Part shown: piece by piece, positions 6,649 to 13,187 of the stretch | Layout of the letters: every line of letters begins with the position of its first letter | Position numbering within the stretch: the stretch's first letter is position 1 | Assembly: GCF_937997595.1 (NCBI RefSeq) | Contig: NZ_CALKTS010000171.1 | Location: 1 to 26,257, forward strand | Source of the DNA: an uncultured Campylobacter sp. | Lineage (GTDB): Bacteria; Campylobacterota; Campylobacteria; Campylobacterales; Campylobacteraceae | Direction of reading: 5' to 3' | Length of the DNA stretch: 26,257 nt | Made by a program: the position numbers and the translations under genes | The notes under the pieces: generated by a model | Told to the model about the DNA's origin: nothing | Databases searched by the model: none | Seen by the model: only the letters and a program-made list of their open reading frames with translations

Positions 6649-7542
6649 ATGAATAAAAGTTTGGAATTCAGAGCCGATGTCGGAATGCTCTTCGTAGCGA
6701 TCGCTTTTGGGCTCGGGTATCTGCCCACCTCGCAGGCGCTTGCGAGCAACAACGTCTTCGTGCTGCTATTTTGGCGCTTTTTCGCCGCGAGCATCATCGC
6801 AGGCGCGATATTTTTCCCAAAGCTCAAGGCCATAACTTCGCGCGAGATCAAGCACGGCGCGGTGCTTAGCCTGTTTTTATTCGCGGGCTTTACGTCACAG
6901 ACCTTCGCTTTTAAATTCGCGCAAAGCTCCTCCGTAGCCTTCATCATCGGCCTAAACGTCGCGCTCGTGCCCTTCATCGCCGCGGCGCTGTTTAGGCATA
7001 AAATTTACTCCTACGCCTACGCGGGCATCGCGCTTGCGATCGCTGGGCTCTATCTCATCGGCGATACGCAACTAGGCCTCGGTAAGGGCGAAGCGCTGGC
7101 GCTAGTTTGCGCCTGCGCGTATTCGTTTCACATCGTGCTGACCAACCGCTTCGTTCAAAGCTGCGACGTAGCGGGCATCGCCTACGTACAGATCCTCTGC
7201 CTAAGCGTGCTTTGCTGCTTCGCGGCGATCTTTTTTGAGAGGGTCAGTATCGTGCCGGTGATGGATAAAAGCTTTTTCGTCGCGATGGCGGTGATCTGCC
7301 TGCTGGGAACGGTTTTCGGCTTTTTTGCGCAGGCCTTGATGCAAAAATACACGACGCCCGTAAAAACCGCTCTGTTTTTCACGCTCGAGCCCGTAACGGC
7401 GGGTATTATGGGCGTATTCGTGGGCGGCGAAAGGCTAAGCGCGATGCAAATTTTAGGTGCGGCGCTCATCCTATCTGGCGTTTTGATAAGCGAGATCGGA
7501 AGCTACCTTGGCGCAAAACGGAGCAGATCCGCAGACGTTTGA
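6649..7542 (+). CDS. DMT superfamily (EamA-type) permease
   Basis: A 297-residue integral membrane protein with ten predicted hydrophobic segments in two similar halves, as in EamA/RhaT-type drug/metabolite transporters. The second half carries the typical end-of-EamA sequence (TPVKTALFFTLEPVTAGIMG, around residues 238-257) and closes with LGAALILSGVLISE. Length matches the family. RBS AAAGGA at 6636-6641 fixes the ATG. The family exports amino acids, nucleotides or drugs; nothing here indicates which. The gene stands alone, with spacers on both sides. Confidence 0.85.
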   Translation: MNKSLEFRADVGMLFVAIAFGLGYLPTSQALASNNVFVLLFWRFFAASIIAGAIFFPKLKAITSREIKHGAVLSLFLFAGFTSQTFAFKFAQSSSVAFIIGLNVALVPFIAAALFRHKIYSYAYAGIALAIAGLYLIGDTQLGLGKGEALALVCACAYSFHIVLTNRFVQSCDVAGIAYVQILCLSVLCCFAAIFFERVSIVPVMDKSFFVAMAVICLLGTVFGFFAQALMQKYTTPVKTALFFTLEPVTAGIMGVFVGGERLSAMQILGAALILSGVLISEIGSYLGAKRSRSADV

Positions 7543-7565
7543 TTTTGCGGCGGCGTAAATTCCAT

Positions 7566-7588
7566 AAATTCCACGCCACGTGGAATTT
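7566..7588. terminator. Hairpin after DMT permease
   Basis: Perfect 9-bp arms (AAATTCCAC at 7566-7574 and its complement at 7580-7588) with a 5-base loop, followed by TG after the terminal T-run. It starts 24 bases after the permease stop; a terminator role is likely though the T-run is short. Confidence 0.5.
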
Positions 7589-7805
7589 TGCGCCATAAAA
7601 TTCCGTGCTGCATAAAATTTGCACGCAGAATTTCGCGCTGTATAAAATTCTGCGTCTTTAAAATTCCACAGCGAAATTCTATGCCGCGCATAATTCTATA
7701 TCGCGCGGAATTTCGCGGCGTCTCTCGCAAGGATACGTTAAAATTCCACGACAAAATTTCGTATTAAAATTTACCCAGCAGAGGCGTGCGGCGAAGCTTT
7801 AGTGA

Positions 7806-7853
7806 TAAAATTTCATTGCTTAAGCGATACAATAGTAAAATAATGAAATTTTA
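7806..7853. promoter_or_regulatory. Perfect 12-bp inverted repeat around a likely -10 site
   Basis: Arms 7806-7817 (TAAAATTTCATT) and 7842-7853 are perfect reverse complements separated by 24 bases. The spacer contains TACAAT (7828-7833), a plausible -10. The right arm ends 14 bases before the VWA start codon, just ahead of the ribosome binding site, so the repeat could be a paired operator or a 5'-leader hairpin. Confidence 0.45.
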
Positions 7854-7867
7854 ACAAAGGAGCCCCT

Positions 7868-8581
7868 ATGAAAAAAATCATCCTTCTTGTTGCCGCGCTT
7901 GCGGGCATATTGTTTGCCAAAAGCGTAGAGCTAGAGACGCCGCCCGATCATAAAGACGGCGTAAACCACCTGGAATTGGTGCTGATCTTAGATAAATCAG
8001 GCTCGATGAGCGGGCTTGAGAGCGATACGATCGGCGGATTTAACTCGATGATAGAAAAGGAGCGCAAAGAGGGCATCGACGCCAGCGTCACGACCGTGCT
8101 TTTCGATACGAAATTTAATGTCATCCACGACCGTACGCCGCTTGCGAAGGTCGAAAATCTAACGTCTAAAGAGTACTACGCCAGCGGCAACACCGCGCTA
8201 CTTGACGCCGTCGGCAGCACGATAGCACGTATCGAGCGGGTACCAGACATCTATGCCAAAAACAATCGCGTGCTTTTCGTCATCATCACCGACGGGATGG
8301 AAAACTCAAGCCGCGAATACTCCAAAGCGCAGATCAAAAAGATGATTAGCGACAAGCAGGAAAAATACGACTGGGAATTTATCTTTTTGGGCGCTAATAT
8401 CGACGCCGCAAGCGAAGCGCGAAGCATCGGTATCAAAAGCGAAAACGCCCTAAAATACGAGAATTCCAAAGAGGGCGTGAGTAAAAATTTCGAAGCAGCA
8501 GCCGAGATATCCAAAGACGTAGCGACCGATAATAAAGCAAACTCGAAATGGCGCGACAAGGTGCTACAAGATAAAAAATAG
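7868..8581 (+). CDS. Secreted von Willebrand factor A (VWA) domain protein
   Basis: A 237-residue protein with an N-terminal signal peptide (MKKIILLVAALAGILFA, cleavage near residue 17-18). The VWA domain shows a full metal-ion-dependent adhesion site: DKSGSM at 42-47, T109 in GNTALLDA, and D142 in TDGMENSS. It therefore probably binds Mg2+ or Mn2+ and a protein partner, outside the inner membrane. No C-terminal anchor is visible, so it may be periplasmic. RBS AAAGGAG. It is a single gene with its own promoter region; the partner is not evident from the neighbours. Confidence 0.85.
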   Translation: MKKIILLVAALAGILFAKSVELETPPDHKDGVNHLELVLILDKSGSMSGLESDTIGGFNSMIEKERKEGIDASVTTVLFDTKFNVIHDRTPLAKVENLTSKEYYASGNTALLDAVGSTIARIERVPDIYAKNNRVLFVIITDGMENSSREYSKAQIKKMISDKQEKYDWEFIFLGANIDAASEARSIGIKSENALKYENSKEGVSKNFEAAAEISKDVATDNKANSKWRDKVLQDKK

Positions 8582-8654
8582 CGAGGCGCGCTAAAATGAA
8601 GTGCCGCTGCTAAAACGAGCGGCGGCGTGAAAATAGGCAGCGATGTGCAGCGCG

Positions 8655-8727
8655 CGGCGCAAAACGAGCTTTAGCAAAAAACGCGGGCGGCGGTGCAAAC
8701 GAGATTTATCAAAAAAATGCGAGCGGC
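8655..8727 (+). repeat. Diverged 36-bp tandem duplication
   Basis: Two adjacent 36-base units (8655-8690 and 8691-8727) share the order CGGYGCAAA, CGAG, TTTA, poly-A, GCGRGCGG with compensating one-base shifts. They lie in a gene-free spacer. Confidence 0.4.
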
Positions 8728-8992
8728 GGCGCGGAAACAGAGACAGCAGCGCAAAACGGCTAGTCCGCCGGGTCGCTTGCCGAAAAATTTAATGCGAATA
8801 TGCGCCGCAAGCAAAAACAGGCGCGCGAGGAATAAAACTGCGTGAAGCGGAGCCGAAAATTCCGTGAACCTAGCGGCACGGCGCGCGTATTGATTTTTAC
8901 TCGGTGCATTTTAGAATTTTATTTTGATTTTTTCATGTGCCGCGCGTTATTGCTTTTGCCGGCGCTGCTTTGTTGCGGCAAGAAAACGCAAA

Positions 8993-9046
8993 TTTGCTCG
9001 CTAAATTCAGGCGCTTCGCGAAGGGCGCCGATTTGCAGCGAGCAAA
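8993..9046. other. Long composite hairpin in gene-free spacer
   Basis: An outer stem of 10 bp (TTTGCTCGCT at 8993-9002 with 9037-9046), a symmetric 7-base internal loop, an inner GGCGC/GCGCC stem (9010-9014 with 9025-9029) and the palindromic apex CTTCGCGAAG. It could be a structured RNA element or decayed repeat. Confidence 0.35.
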
Positions 9047-9250
9047 CCGCTATTTCGCAAGCAGCGACAAATTTACGGCGCGCAAATTCCATATTTTGCG
9101 AGAAGCGCGCAAATTCCGCTTTTTGCAGGCGATAGATAAATTTTGCCCTTCGAAAGCGGCGCTAAATTTTAAAATTTCGCCGCCGCAAAACGGGCGCAGC
9201 TACTAAGCGCGGCTGTATTAATTTCGTAAATTTAACGAGGAGGTGAGCTT

Positions 9251-10357
9251 ATGATGGTATCAGAGATCGACACGCCGGCGCTGCTGATTGATCGCGAAAT
9301 CGTGCTTCGCAACCTGCAAAAGATGCAAAACTACGCAGACGCCGCGGGCGTGAGCCTGCGCCCACACACCAAAACGCACAAAATGCCCTATTTCGCGAAG
9401 CTGCAAGAAAGTCTCGGCGCTGCGGGCATCACGGTCGCCAAAACGGGCGAAGCCGAGATCATGGCGGCAAACGGGCTGAAAGATATATTTATCGCAAACG
9501 AGATCGTGGGCGAGCTAAAATTTCAGCGCATCGTCGCGCTTTTGCGCGCGGGGATAAACTTAAGCTTCGGCGTCGACAGCATAGAGCAGGCGCACCTGAT
9601 AGAGCGCGCCTTTGAGCGCAGCGGCACGAAGGCCTGCGTGCTTGCCGAGATCGAAGTGGGCGAAAATCGCTCGGGCTTCGTAGAAAAGCAGGATTTCGCA
9701 GCGTTTATAAAATTTCTAAAAGGCTGCAAAAATATCGAATTCCGCGGCGTATTCTCCCACGACGGCCACTCCTACAAGGCCGTCTGCAAAAGCGAATGCG
9801 AGCGCATCCATCTAACCGCGCAGCGCCGCACGCTGGAGTTTGCGGATATCGCGCGCGAGCTGGCTCTGCCCGCACGCGTCGTTAGTATCGGCTCGACGCC
9901 CTCGCTCATAAATGATTTTGAAATTTTAAAGGGCGTCACCGAGATCCGCCCGGGCACATATATCTTTATGGACGCCTCGCAGGCGCAGGCGTACGGCAAT
10001 TATTCGATGAACGCCGCAAGCATCCTTACGACCGTCATCAGCAGACCTACGGCGGATCGCATCATCACCGACGTCGGCGCCAAGGGGCTCACGCAGCAAA
10101 GGCGCACCGAGGGCTTCACCGCCACGCCCGGACTCGGGCGCATAAAGGGCACGGATGTGTGGGTGAGCGGCGTTTACGACGAGCATGCGATCATCTACCA
10201 CAGAGCGCTGCGAGACGCCGTGCGCGTAGGCGATCGGCTCGAAATTTATCCAAACCACATCTGCCCCGTCGTAAATTTGCACGAGTTCGCCTATCTCGTT
10301 AGCGGCGGCGAGATCGTAGAAAAGATCCCCGTGCTATGCAGAGGCAAGCTGCAATGA
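9251..10357 (+). CDS. D-serine dehydratase / D-threonine aldolase-type PLP enzyme
   Basis: A 368-residue member of the fold-type III (alanine racemase-like) PLP family. The N-terminal barrel has RPHTKTHKMP at 37-46, which carries the Schiff-base lysine (K41 or K44). The C-terminal beta domain has PNHICP at 334-339; its His-x-Cys pair (H336, C338) matches the zinc site of eukaryotic-type D-serine dehydratase rather than the His-x-Asp of D-threonine aldolase (from memory of family structures). Substrate is thus probably D-serine or a similar D-3-hydroxy amino acid, cleaved in the cytoplasm. A strong RBS, GAGGAGGTGAG (9237-9247), precedes a double ATG; the second ATG (9254) is an alternative start. 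Single gene. Confidence 0.8.
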   Translation: MMVSEIDTPALLIDREIVLRNLQKMQNYADAAGVSLRPHTKTHKMPYFAKLQESLGAAGITVAKTGEAEIMAANGLKDIFIANEIVGELKFQRIVALLRAGINLSFGVDSIEQAHLIERAFERSGTKACVLAEIEVGENRSGFVEKQDFAAFIKFLKGCKNIEFRGVFSHDGHSYKAVCKSECERIHLTAQRRTLEFADIARELALPARVVSIGSTPSLINDFEILKGVTEIRPGTYIFMDASQAQAYGNYSMNAASILTTVISRPTADRIITDVGAKGLTQQRRTEGFTATPGLGRIKGTDVWVSGVYDEHAIIYHRALRDAVRVGDRLEIYPNHICPVVNLHEFAYLVSGGEIVEKIPVLCRGKLQ

Positions 10358-10498
10358 GCGGGAAATTTAGAGGCGCGGCGAGGTAAAATTTAGCCTCTAA
10401 TCTAGGGCGCGGCCAAATTCAAGACGCGAATTTATCGCCGCTCAGGCTGCGGCGCAAAGCGCGCCGAATTTGACGACGAAATTTAACGAAAGACGAAA

Positions 10499-10939
10499 AT
10501 GAGACTTTGGACGATAAGCTTTAAATATCTCGACGCAAAGGGGCTCGTGGCGCTGTGGCGCGAGGCGCTGCTAGCTAAAAACGTGCTGGCTGGGCTTACT
10601 AAGGGCTACAAAAATCACCCGCAGCTCGACCGCTTTTACGCGCATGAAAACGCGCTAGAGGCGATAAATGCGTATCTAGCGGAAGTTTATGAGGAGGGCT
10701 GCGCTCGCGGGTATAAATTTGACGCCGCGAAGGTGGGCGAATTTGACGCGCGAAATTTGGCTAAAATCAGCGTCGCTCGCGGTCAGATCGAGTATGAATT
10801 CGCCTTTTTACAAAAGAAGCTAAAAACGCGCGACAGAGTAGTTTACGAGCGAAATTTAAGCGTAAAAAATATAGAAATCGCAGGCGTTTTTGAGGAGGTT
10901 GCAGGCGAGATTGAGACGTGGGAGAAGGTTAAAATTTAG
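10499..10939 (+). CDS. Pyrimidine dimer DNA glycosylase family protein (PF03013 type)
   Basis: A 146-residue protein starting MRLWTISFKYLDAKGLVALW and containing GYKNHPQLDRF (53-63) and INAYLAEVYEEG, the recognisable pattern of the bacterial Pyr_excise family related to T4 endonuclease V. Such proteins are annotated as cutting at UV-induced pyrimidine dimers; activity of the cellular members is poorly documented, so the function is family-based. Length is normal. RBS is weak (GAAAG). It stands alone, with a terminator-like hairpin downstream. Confidence 0.75.
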   Translation: MRLWTISFKYLDAKGLVALWREALLAKNVLAGLTKGYKNHPQLDRFYAHENALEAINAYLAEVYEEGCARGYKFDAAKVGEFDARNLAKISVARGQIEYEFAFLQKKLKTRDRVVYERNLSVKNIEIAGVFEEVAGEIETWEKVKI

Positions 10940-11306
10940 CTCTGTTTCGCGCAGGATTTTTGGCTTGCCTAAGCAAATTTGATCAATAAAAACGCCGAAA
11001 TACGTTACGTCTATTTTCCCCTAAATTTGACGTAAAAATCTCAAATTTTAAAAGGCGAACCTACGTCAAATTCTCGTCAAATTCGCCTCTGTTTTTAAAA
11101 ATCAAAGCCGATCCGCAAAATCCCGTGCTTAAAATTTATCCGCAAGCGAGCAAATTCAGCCAAATTTTGCAAATCGGTAACTCTACTCCGCTCTCATCTG
11201 AGTGCCTACGAATGCTAAGCTTAAATCGCGACTAGGCCGGTAAGCTAAGCTTAAACTCCAAGGCGGGCGCGCAAAAAAATGGAGGCGCAAAAAATAAAAT
11301 TTCAAA
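10940..11306. other. Spacer between glycosylase gene and fhs fragment
   Basis: No gene is seen. It holds the hairpin at 11053-11088 and a 12-base direct repeat GCTAAGCTTAAA (11215-11226 and 11242-11253). The last 25 bases resemble the DNA directly downstream of the intact fhs. Confidence 0.45.
11053..11088 (+). terminator. Terminator-like hairpin
   Basis: A 7-bp stem (AGGCGAA at 11053-11059, complement at 11082-11088) with a 22-base loop, followed by CTGTTTTT. It lies 114 bases after the glycosylase-family gene. The loop contains CGTCAAATT twice. Confidence 0.35.
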
Positions 11307-11651
11307 TCACGCCAGCCCGCTTATTACGCCATCGCTAGTGATCTTCATATTTAGCGCGTTAGGTACCTTCGGTAGCCCCGGCATAAGCATTATCTTGCCG
11401 CAGACGGCGACGATGAAGCCTGCTCCCGTGCGGATCTGAAGGTCTTTGACGCTGAGTTTAAAGCCGCGCGCTCGCCCGAGCGCTTTGGCATCGTCGCTGA
11501 AGCTATACTGCGTCTTTGCGATGCAGACGTTTAGCCGCTCAAGCCCCAAAGCCTTGATGTGCTGTAGCGCCTTTTGCGCCTCGGGCTCGAAAACGACCTC
11601 GCTCGCGCCGTATGGTTTAAATTTTACTTCGCGGCGGCGGGCTATCCGCAT
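11307..11651 (-). pseudogene. Truncated duplicate of fhs 3' end
   Basis: The frame encodes about 100 residues nearly identical to the C-terminus of the intact Fhs at 17343-18989. Homology covers 11307-11612 against 17343-17648; I count about 22 base differences in some 300, mostly at synonymous positions. The first 13 residues (11613-11651) are unrelated, and the N-terminal ATP- and formate-binding parts are absent, so no ligase activity is possible. Both copies point the same way and bracket the 11.3-17.3 kb segment. The similarity also continues about 20 bases past the stop codon. Confidence 0.85.
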
Positions 11652-11771
11652 TCAAAAAGCGGCGCTCATTGCATGATAAAATTTCGCCGCCTCGCGACAG
11701 CTGTCAAACGGCGCATTAAATTTAAAATTTACAAAACGCAAAATTTCAAAATTTCGCGCAGAGAAGTATCT

Positions 11772-12329
11772 CTACACGGCGCGCTGCCAAATTTCTACGC
11801 AAAAGCAGCCCTCGCAAAAGCGGTATATCAAGCGGTAGCCTGCCCGCCGCGCACTACGACGTATTACGCGCAGCACGAAGCCGTGCGCGATCACCGCCGT
11901 GTCCGTCTCTAGCAAAGACGGCACCAGATCAAGCGCGCGCCGCCGTTCCTCTTTCGCGCTTGCGCCGCTAGGGTTCATGCCGCACAGCCACAGCAGGCGC
12001 GAGAGCACGAGCCAACAATCAAACGGCATTTTTATTAGCGGCACGGGAAATATTCGCAGATTAAACTCGCGCAAAGCCTCTAGGTGCTCTATGTCCCGCT
12101 ACGGGAATAGCTTTTGCGCCGTAAGTGCGGCGCGCGGCAGCGGAGAGGAACATACTCGGCTTATGCGAGCGAGCTTTTTGTATGCGGCGCTGCTTTTAAA
12201 TTTGTCGGTTTGCCACAAAGCTAAGCTTTGCGTAGCGTCATATAGGATCGCGCGCCGTGCCGCTTCTGCGGCGTCGCATACGCCGCGATCGATCAGCGGC
12301 GTAACGTGGCGGATCAGCGCTAGCGTCAT
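11772..12329 (-). pseudogene. Histidine phosphatase family gene broken by one in-frame amber codon
   Basis: Read as one frame from ATG 12329 this gives 185 codons with a single TAG at 12099-12101. The first part has LIRHVTPLIDRG (catalytic RH motif, with V in place of the usual G/A) and SPLPRAALTAQKLF. The second part, in the same frame, continues with HLEALREF and IAHGFVLR, the second catalytic histidine. This order matches alpha-ribazole phosphatase/phosphoglycerate-mutase-like enzymes. A perfect ribosome site AGGAGG precedes the ATG. The residue replaced by the stop falls between the catalytic halves, so a product ending there would be inactive. Amber read-through or a sequencing error are the alternatives. 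Confidence 0.75.
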
Positions 12330-12430
12330 TATCTTGCCTCCTAAAATACGAGCCCGCTAAGAGCTTGCGTCGTTATGTTTCCGCTTCTACAGGATACTTG
12401 ATGTTTAGATTTGCGCTATTTATGCGAAAT

Positions 12431-12471
12431 CCGCTAGGGTTCTTGCTCCGTAGCCACGGCGAGCGCGAGAG
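12431..12471 (-). pseudogene. Decayed fragment of a phosphatase gene copy
   Basis: These 41 bases match 11965-12005 inside the broken histidine phosphatase gene at about 32 positions, in the same orientation, including the shared block CCGCTAGGGTTC. No open frame survives. It is probably debris from a second copy of that gene. The surrounding spacer (12330-12497) shows nothing else I recognise. Confidence 0.5.
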
Positions 12472-12497
12472 TCTGCTTCAATGCATAGATTTGCGGG

Positions 12498-13130
12498 CTA
12501 TTTAAGCCTTTCGTAGCTTTCGCATGAGCTTTGCCATGCCTTTTCATGTTCCGCTACCGAGCTCATAAATCTATCCTTGCTACCCAGCTCGCAGGCTTTT
12601 TTATAGTACTGTACGGCTTTAACATTATCTATGCCCTCGTAAAGACGTGCTAAATTTAAACACGCAAGCCAGCTGTCCACGATATCCATATCGCAACCGC
12701 GCACATAGTAACCTACGCCCTTTATAGCATCTTTGCGCACGCCTCTGCCTCTGATATACGCAGAGCCTGCGTTACTGCAGCCTATCGCGTGCCCGTCATC
12801 GCAGGCTTTGTCAAACAGCTCCGCCGCCTTCGCCTCATCGCGCGGCATCCCCTCTCCGCTTTGATACAAAATGCCTAAATTTACGCACGACTCCACATCG
12901 CCGCCTTTGCAAGCTTTGACGTATAACGGCGCAGCCTTTAGCAGATCTTGCGGCACGCCCCAGCCATAATTATAAATCTGCGCCAACGCCCCGCACAACT
13001 TCATATCGCCCTTATCGCAGGATTTTGTAGCCCGGCTTATATCGTCTGCGGTGATTTCAAAATTTTCGGCTAGCGCGAAATTTGCAGCAAGCGTCGCGAT
13101 AAGCGCTAGAATTAAAATTTTATTTTTCAT
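12498..13130 (-). CDS. Cysteine-rich Sel1-repeat (Hcp-like) secreted protein
   Basis: The start at 13130 is chosen because it has RBS AAGGAC and opens directly into a signal peptide (MKNKILILALIATLAANFALA); an earlier ATG at 13166 would bury it. The mature part has about four to five Sel1-type repeats of about 36 residues, each with a cysteine pair seven residues apart (as in CKGGDVESC), the hallmark of Helicobacter cysteine-rich (Hcp) proteins, whose repeats are disulfide-linked in the periplasm. Hcp proteins are secreted and bind penicillin or host factors in Helicobacter; the role here is unknown. The gene lies 57 bases after the large zinc-finger protein gene, probably in one operon. Confidence 0.85.
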   Translation of the reverse strand: MKNKILILALIATLAANFALAENFEITADDISRATKSCDKGDMKLCGALAQIYNYGWGVPQDLLKAAPLYVKACKGGDVESCVNLGILYQSGEGMPRDEAKAAELFDKACDDGHAIGCSNAGSAYIRGRGVRKDAIKGVGYYVRGCDMDIVDSWLACLNLARLYEGIDNVKAVQYYKKACELGSKDRFMSSVAEHEKAWQSSCESYERLK

Positions 13131-13187
13131 TTTAGTCCTTTTTGATTTTTTAAGATCGCCCGCCAAGCCTAAGACGCGGATTTATCG

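Larger units (their letters stand above)
7543..7867. other. Repeat-rich spacer between permease and VWA gene
   Basis: No gene is seen. After the hairpin at 7566-7588 the sequence is a run of degenerate units resembling GCATAAAATTCCGCGCTG, recurring about every 15-30 bases up to about 7720. The last 60 bases hold the promoter and inverted repeat of the VWA gene. Confidence 0.45.
8582..9250. other. 669-bp gene-free spacer
   Basis: Open frames here (8842-9135, 8937-9206) lack an acceptable ribosome binding site and encode low-complexity Ala/Arg/Phe-rich sequence, so I do not call genes. The spacer contains the 36-bp duplication (8655-8727) and the composite hairpin (8993-9046). It is G+C-rich with frequent GCGGCG and AAATTT words. 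Confidence 0.5.

Noticed and set aside
8842..9206. Two overlapping plus-strand frames of 89-97 codons
   Set aside because: Low-complexity composition, no ribosome site, and both cross the hairpin at 8993-9046.
9772..10282. Antisense frames inside the PLP enzyme gene
   Set aside because: Codon-bias shadows of a strongly supported gene.
11899..12360. 153-codon plus-strand frame opposite the broken phosphatase
   Set aside because: Antisense to clear phosphatase motifs; Arg/Ser-rich with no ribosome site or family resemblance.
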